From Guptibacillus hwajinpoensis (lineage in GTDB: Bacteria > Bacillota > Bacilli > Bacillales > Bacillaceae_O): a stretch of 64,000 nucleotides of DNA. Below, in pieces: positions 60,172 to 64,000 of this stretch. Each line of letters starts with the position of its first letter. Within the stretch, counting starts at the first letter, position 1. Location: positions 34,455 through 98,454 of the forward strand of contig JAENYN010000011.1 in assembly GCA_016841765.1 (NCBI GenBank), read 5' to 3'. The notes under the pieces are model-generated. The model was given only the letters and a program-made list of their open reading frames with translations. It searched no databases and was not told the origin of the DNA. The translations under genes and the position numbers were made by a program.

Positions 60172-61218
60172 TCAAATCTTATTTAAAAATTTTTGTTCAA
60201 GTTTCCATTCGAACCACCTTGCGTGTCCGTCGGTTTTGGCGGCAACCTGTGATTGCAATTTTCCGTTTATGTAACAATCGAGGTGGAGATCCCTATCCCA
60301 CATGTTGTTATAGATGTGATAGACATCGCGTGTTTGGGCCAGTTCTGTCACCTTATTGATAAGATCATATTTGGTATCTTCCGGCATCTGGTTGGCGACA
60401 TGGGTGTGGAAGATGCATAGGGCTGTATCTTCCGGGGCATAGAGGGCCAATTTATCCAGAAGCCGCACTCCGTCTCCTTCAATCAATTGGGGAGGATCGT
60501 TTTTTAGCAATTGCGCAGCTTTTTTGAAGAGCTCGACCCTTTCTTTGTGTTCGGGCCAGATTAAGGCTCTCATCCATAAGTAATCTTCTTCATCCGAAAG
60601 GTCGTTGACGTATAGATCGACTCCAATTCGCTCTGCCACGGGCGGACTTTCAGGAAGCAGGATCGGCTGACTTTCGCCGCGGATTTCGGAATGGATCCGG
60701 ACAGATGAATCCCTGTCTCCGTATACTTGCCCATCACCGTATGAGTACGAATAGTTGTCAAATAGAAGTTGAAGTCCGGAACTTGTCCCGATTTCTATAA
60801 GAGTCAAAGGCTGCTGGGCTTTTTGATAAACATGGCAAAAACACAGGTAAAGATAACTGGTACGCCGCACTTCGTTTGTCTGCACCCTTTTTGTTTTCAA
60901 AAGGCCGATAATTTCATTTTGATAGGTTTTACAAAAATCTTTGAAAGGAGCATATGCATGGCCGGGATCACGGACGGTATTGCTTAAGCTGGGATAAAAT
61001 TCTCTCAGTTCATGTTTTTTCCCTTTTAAAAGAAGGTAGTGGACTGCGCCAAGCAGCATGTTGGGAACAGGCTGGCCCGGAGGCGACTCCGCGGCGATTG
61101 CAAGCAGTTCCCTGTCGTCTTTAATATTCATGGACAGGGATTCGTACAGACTGCTGGAATTTTTGCATTCATTTTCTGCAAACATTTGGAACCGCATAGA
61201 CAAAGTGTTATCATCCAC
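60172..61218 (-). CDS. DUF2332 family protein
   Basis: 348 aa from GTG at 61218 (GGGAGGTGG upstream). The pattern 'ESPPGQPVPNMLLGAVHYLL', 'RTSYLYLCFCHVYQKAQQPL', 'LIEIGTSSGLQLLFDNYSYS' and 'ALCIFHTHVANQMPE' is that of DUF2332. 'LIEIGTSSGL' looks like motif I of SAM-dependent methyltransferases, so an enzyme role is possible. No characterised homologue known to me. Confidence 0.8.
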   Translation of the reverse strand: MDDNTLSMRFQMFAENECKNSSSLYESLSMNIKDDRELLAIAAESPPGQPVPNMLLGAVHYLLLKGKKHELREFYPSLSNTVRDPGHAYAPFKDFCKTYQNEIIGLLKTKRVQTNEVRRTSYLYLCFCHVYQKAQQPLTLIEIGTSSGLQLLFDNYSYSYGDGQVYGDRDSSVRIHSEIRGESQPILLPESPPVAERIGVDLYVNDLSDEEDYLWMRALIWPEHKERVELFKKAAQLLKNDPPQLIEGDGVRLLDKLALYAPEDTALCIFHTHVANQMPEDTKYDLINKVTELAQTRDVYHIYNNMWDRDLHLDCYINGKLQSQVAAKTDGHARWFEWKLEQKFLNKI

Positions 61219-61451
61219 GCGAAACCACCTCCCATGTTTATTTTGTAACCTATCATTTGAACCTTTGCGCTCGCGACACCGTATCCTTTAAATCTATAAT
61301 GTGCAGAGAAAATCGGCAAGGGGCTATAGCCTTATTTTCATATTATTCAGAAAATGATAGACTTATTGATAGGTAAAAAGTGTAAGTTGTTTGGGAACTG
61401 ATTCTATATTAAGTTTATTGATAGTCTATCATATTAAGGGGGGATCGCCCG

Positions 61452-62129
61452 ATGCGGAAGGTCGAACAGACAGCGATTAATACAGCGGTCAGATACGGGC
61501 AAACCAGGTTTCCGAAATCTGCCAAGACCGAATGTCCAAAATGTGGCAATATTGCAAGTTTTCCAGTGAGGTTTGATTATCACATCAATCAGATGGTTTT
61601 TTCAAATGCAGCCCGGTGTTCGGAATGCAAAGAATCTGTCCTATTCATCCTGGTGAGATCATCTTACAGTGAAGAGGCAGAGGAATTCGAGCTGTTTGTC
61701 CATCAGGCTTCCCTGACGAGACAGCCGCTTGGCCGGCTTGGGAGCACAGCGAAACTTCCAGGCGATCTTGAGAGGGTGTACCGTTCAGCGGTCAATGTCC
61801 ATAACATTAAAGACTGGACAGCAACGGCCGTCATGTCCAGCCGTGTTCTTGAGAGTATCACCAGAAGTTTCCTGTCGGAAAATGAATTGTCTCAGCCGCT
61901 GCCGAAACAGCTGGAGATCCTGGCCAAGCAGGTTAATCTTGAAGAACCGATCACCCAGCTTGGCCAGCTGCTTGCGAAAGAAAGCACGCTGAACGAATTG
62001 CTTGGGCTTGAAAAAGAGACAACGGAGGAAACGGCGAATTTATTGATCGATTTACTGGATTCCCTGATTGAGTATTTATACATTTTGCCGCAGAAAATCG
62101 TCCAGCTGCAAAAACGTCTCGAGAGCTGA
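61452..62129 (+). CDS. DUF4145 domain protein with N-terminal zinc ribbon
   Basis: 225 aa. Two CxxC pairs ('ECPKCGNIA' near 28 and 'RCSECKESV' near 57) form a zinc ribbon, followed by an all-helical DUF4145 domain ('DLERVYRSAVNVHNIKDWTA', 'SRVLESITRSFL', 'LLDSLIEYLYILPQKI'). DUF4145 occurs alone or fused to restriction/defence enzymes; this stand-alone form has no defence neighbours here. RBS GGGGGGATCG. A TGATAG/CTATCA inverted repeat lies just upstream (about 61420). Confidence 0.75.
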   Translation: MRKVEQTAINTAVRYGQTRFPKSAKTECPKCGNIASFPVRFDYHINQMVFSNAARCSECKESVLFILVRSSYSEEAEEFELFVHQASLTRQPLGRLGSTAKLPGDLERVYRSAVNVHNIKDWTATAVMSSRVLESITRSFLSENELSQPLPKQLEILAKQVNLEEPITQLGQLLAKESTLNELLGLEKETTEETANLLIDLLDSLIEYLYILPQKIVQLQKRLES

Positions 62130-62355
62130 TTTAAAACATTACGTTTTGCCCTTATTCTTTATCATATGGTTCGTGCCGCTGATTCACTTGCTGTGGATAG
62201 GCGGTTTTTTTGTGTTTTTTTGTTGCTGGATGCTTTTCTCTTAAAGAGAAATCGGTAAAAATCCCCTTATGTTTGCTTGTTTTTTGGTTATTCTGCTTCA
62301 AGTAAGAAATCTATTCGCTCAATCTGGACAGAATGATGCCAGAGGAGGGAATGGA

Positions 62356-62730
62356 ATGGATCTATTCACGGTGTTTGATGCAACGAAACCTTATAAGAGG
62401 ATCTGGAAGAAAGAAACGGAAACGAAAGCTTTTTATTTCCGCCCGGAAGGATGGGGATTTACCGTCTGCCGGCTGGGTATTCCCGTTTTCCATGACGCCG
62501 CACATTCGATTTGCGTGGAAACGGGTGTAGTCGGCCAAGATGAAATCACCGACTTTCTTGATGAAGGAGAGGGAGGGGAGCTGCTTTCCGTTGGACAATT
62601 GTTAACAGCAAACGCCATTATCCAATTGGCAGACTTTTCTTCACCAGTATACGAATTGTTTGACCACTATATCGATGCAGTTAATTCTGTAACGGGGAAT
62701 GGGTCCTTTTCGATTGTGCGGTTGGAGTGA
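62356..62730 (+). CDS. Hypothetical cytosolic protein
   Basis: 124 aa from ATG at 62356 (GGAGGG 6 bases upstream). No signal or membrane segment; acidic; contains 'FYFRPEGWGFTVCRLGIPVF' and 'ELFDHYIDAVNSVTG'. I do not recognise the family. Likely a real gene from its ribosome binding site and composition. Confidence 0.55.
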   Translation: MDLFTVFDATKPYKRIWKKETETKAFYFRPEGWGFTVCRLGIPVFHDAAHSICVETGVVGQDEITDFLDEGEGGELLSVGQLLTANAIIQLADFSSPVYELFDHYIDAVNSVTGNGSFSIVRLE

Positions 62731-62736
62731 GTATCA

Positions 62737-62768
62737 GGGAATTGCCTGGCAATTGCCAGGCAATTCCC
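62737..62768. repeat. Perfect 32-bp palindrome
   Basis: Half-site GGGAATTGCCTGGCAA followed by its exact complement, 6 bp after the preceding stop. There is no T-tract, so it is not an ordinary terminator. The words GGGAATTGCC and GGCAATTCCC recur in the terminator at 42141-42177, suggesting a dispersed palindrome family. Confidence 0.85.
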
Positions 62769-62770
62769 GG

Positions 62771-63040
62771 GCGTGATGTATACAGCTATACAAGACAGCC
62801 TTGTTCCCCACCCCTTTGACACGGGGCAAACTGATCGTGAATACCGTGCCGAGACGGTCCACAACAACAACGCCAATCAGCATCAACCCGATCCTGAGTA
62901 TGCCCTGCAAGAAGAATCATGCCCATCGCCGTCCCCGGCCCGGTCACATTGGCCACGAACCAGGAAAGCGTCAGGGTGAAAACTGAATCCCCCCAGAGCT
63001 GAAAAGAAATAGCTGATCCAATAAGCCAAAAATCATTCAA
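62771..63040 (-). pseudogene. Truncated, frameshifted MFS transporter remnant
   Basis: The minus strand from ATG 63040 reads 'MNDFWLIGSAISFQLWGDSV', then 'WFVANVTGPGTAMGMILLAG', the TM1-TM2 pattern of MFS (DHA3/MFS_3) proteins. At the GGG near 62906 the frame shifts, and the next frame continues 'LRIGLMLIGVVVVDRLG', matching the motif A region. The gene then ends at the palindrome at 62737-62768; no further MFS sequence is present. Only about a fifth of the gene remains. Confidence 0.65.
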
Positions 63041-63200
63041 ACTGAATCCTCATCCTTTTTCCCCTATGAAAAACATATAAAATCCTCATGGTAATTCTAT
63101 CAATAAAGCCTTGCAAACGAAGATAAACGCCAATCATATTCAGACGGCAAAATGAATATGATTTTTACAATATGAAAGGAAAACGAAATGGAGTGACAGG

Positions 63201-63827
63201 ATGAGAGTTAAGGAGATTCAGCGCACACCGAAACACAAGGTCATCCACGTGACAGAGAATCATTCTGTAGAGGAAGCACTTTCTGTTTTGAAAAAATCGG
63301 GATACCGATGTATCCCTGTTTTGGATGACAACATGACGCAATTTAAAGGACTTATCTACAAAATCGATCTGGTCGAGTATCTTCATGAAAAGGAAGGAAG
63401 CGAAAAGGACTCGATTGAACCGTTGATCACGGACCGGCATGCAAGCATACACGAGAATGCGTCATTCGCTGAATCGCTGAATATCAAACGTCTTCCGTTT
63501 CTGGCTGTCCTCGATAAAACCAACCAATTCTCCGGCATCCTTACGCATAACCATGTGATGGAAATAATCGAGAATGCCCTCGGTTTCCGTTCTGGAGGCT
63601 ATCATCTGACCATCGCGACCCAGGAGCACAAAGGCGCATTGAAAAAATTGACGCGGCTGTTGGACCGCTATAACATTGAAGGGATTTTCACCTATGATAA
63701 CGGGGATCCATACTTGCGCCGCATCATGGTGACGCTCCCGTACAATTCGCCGATTGAAGACTTGAGGCACAAGATCGAAGCACGCGGCTTCCGGCTGACC
63801 GGTGTTGAGAAAATCGGAAAACAGTAA
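63201..63827 (+). CDS. CBS pair plus ACT-type domain protein (CbpA-like)
   Basis: 208 aa. Two CBS motifs: 'EEALSVLKKSGYRCIPVLDD' (about 20-45) and 'FAESLNIKRLPFLAVLDKTN' (about 90-110). The C-terminal 75 residues ('HLTIATQEHKGALKKLTRLL') look like an ACT domain. CBS-ACT proteins of this size include Listeria CbpA, a cyclic di-AMP binding protein. Nucleotide binding is likely but the ligand is inferred. RBS is weak (GGAGTGACAGG). Confidence 0.8.
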   Translation: MRVKEIQRTPKHKVIHVTENHSVEEALSVLKKSGYRCIPVLDDNMTQFKGLIYKIDLVEYLHEKEGSEKDSIEPLITDRHASIHENASFAESLNIKRLPFLAVLDKTNQFSGILTHNHVMEIIENALGFRSGGYHLTIATQEHKGALKKLTRLLDRYNIEGIFTYDNGDPYLRRIMVTLPYNSPIEDLRHKIEARGFRLTGVEKIGKQ

Positions 63828-63929
63828 TAATCGCGAAAGGCCGCCGATTCGGCTTATAAGAAATTGTCAACAATGGAGTGTTTCGGCGCAACTGCCAATT
63901 TCAATAAGGGCAACTATGCCTCTGTCTTG

Positions 63930-63950
63930 CTCGCCAATCGGCGAGTTTTA
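63930..63950 (+). terminator. Rho-independent terminator
   Basis: CTCGCC pairs with GGCGAG over AATC, followed by TTTTATTG, about 100 bp after the CBS gene. Confidence 0.75.
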
Positions 63951-63962
63951 TTGTAAACAGAA

Positions 63963-63985
63963 AACCCTAGGCTAGGCCTAGGGTT
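63963..63985 (-). terminator. Terminator for a gene beyond the right edge
   Basis: AACCCTAGGC and GCCTAGGGTT form a perfect 10-bp stem over TAG. On the minus strand it is followed by TTTTCTGTTT, so a leftward gene probably lies just outside the window. Confidence 0.6.
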
Positions 63986-64000
63986 CAGAAAAGCTTATAG

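Overview
The window looks like the chromosome of an aerobic, endospore-forming Bacillaceae bacterium; I cannot fix the genus. The reasons are strong GGAGG-type ribosome binding sites with frequent GTG and TTG starts, an alpha/beta-type SASP, two paralogous spore-coat-like proteins, a sigma-B-type promoter, an RsbT-like kinase and many hairpin-plus-T terminators. No rRNA, tRNA, CRISPR array, prophage or transposase was seen.

Layout. (1) 1-281: partial RsbT-like gene. (2) 889-15077: a 4-hydroxyphenylacetate (homoprotocatechuate meta-cleavage) catabolic region: GntR regulator with a perfect palindrome upstream, DapA-like aldolase, HpaG-type and HpaE-type enzymes, an FMN adenylyltransferase-like protein, a five-gene Liv-type ABC importer, an FMN-binding split-barrel protein, a second aldehyde dehydrogenase, HpaB and HpaD. 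(3) 15.8-21.2 kb: MFS transporter, nitrilase-family amidase, DJ-1/PfpI protein, alpha/beta hydrolase, peptidase E. (4) 21.3-24.8 kb: two spore coat/exosporium-like paralogues, a methyltransferase, a SASP and a DUF3892-type protein. (5) 24.9-27.7 kb: kynU-kynB-kynA, converting tryptophan to anthranilate. (6) 27.8-37 kb: sigma-B-type stress protein, small membrane proteins, GNAT, MFS, CNNM/HlyC-type protein, secreted 5'-nucleotidase, FusB-like EF-G-binding protein. (7) 37.6-41.4 kb: membrane protein, CcdA, TlpA-like thioredoxin, response regulator and sensor kinase in one tight operon. (8) 42-51.4 kb: YihY/BrkB protein, then a FadR-type regulator with glycolate oxidase genes in the order E-F-D, a second FAH-family enzyme and a lactate/glycolate permease. 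(9) 52-55.5 kb: an RND (HAE3/MMPL) exporter encoded as two overlapping genes plus a TetR regulator, behind a promoter with twin operators. (10) 55.6-58.6 kb: two secreted low-complexity proteins, one extremely acidic and repetitive. (11) 58.8-63.8 kb: ZIP-like membrane protein, DUF2332, DUF4145, a small unknown gene, an MFS pseudogene and a CBS-ACT protein.

The least explained signal is intergenic. Four gaps carry degenerate arrays of a GC[A/G][T/C]GAAA core phased at 21 bp, and four other gaps carry arrays with an exact or near-exact 51 bp period built around an imperfect palindrome whose arms differ between loci. One 51 bp array sits inside a 638 bp segment bounded by perfect 15 bp inverted repeats. 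I know of no described function for them.

How the genes work together: regions 2, 5 and 8 are catabolic modules (aromatic acid, tryptophan, glycolate/lactate). Each has its own transport, regulator or operator signals, and the first has a possible cre site. They fit a soil or sediment heterotroph.
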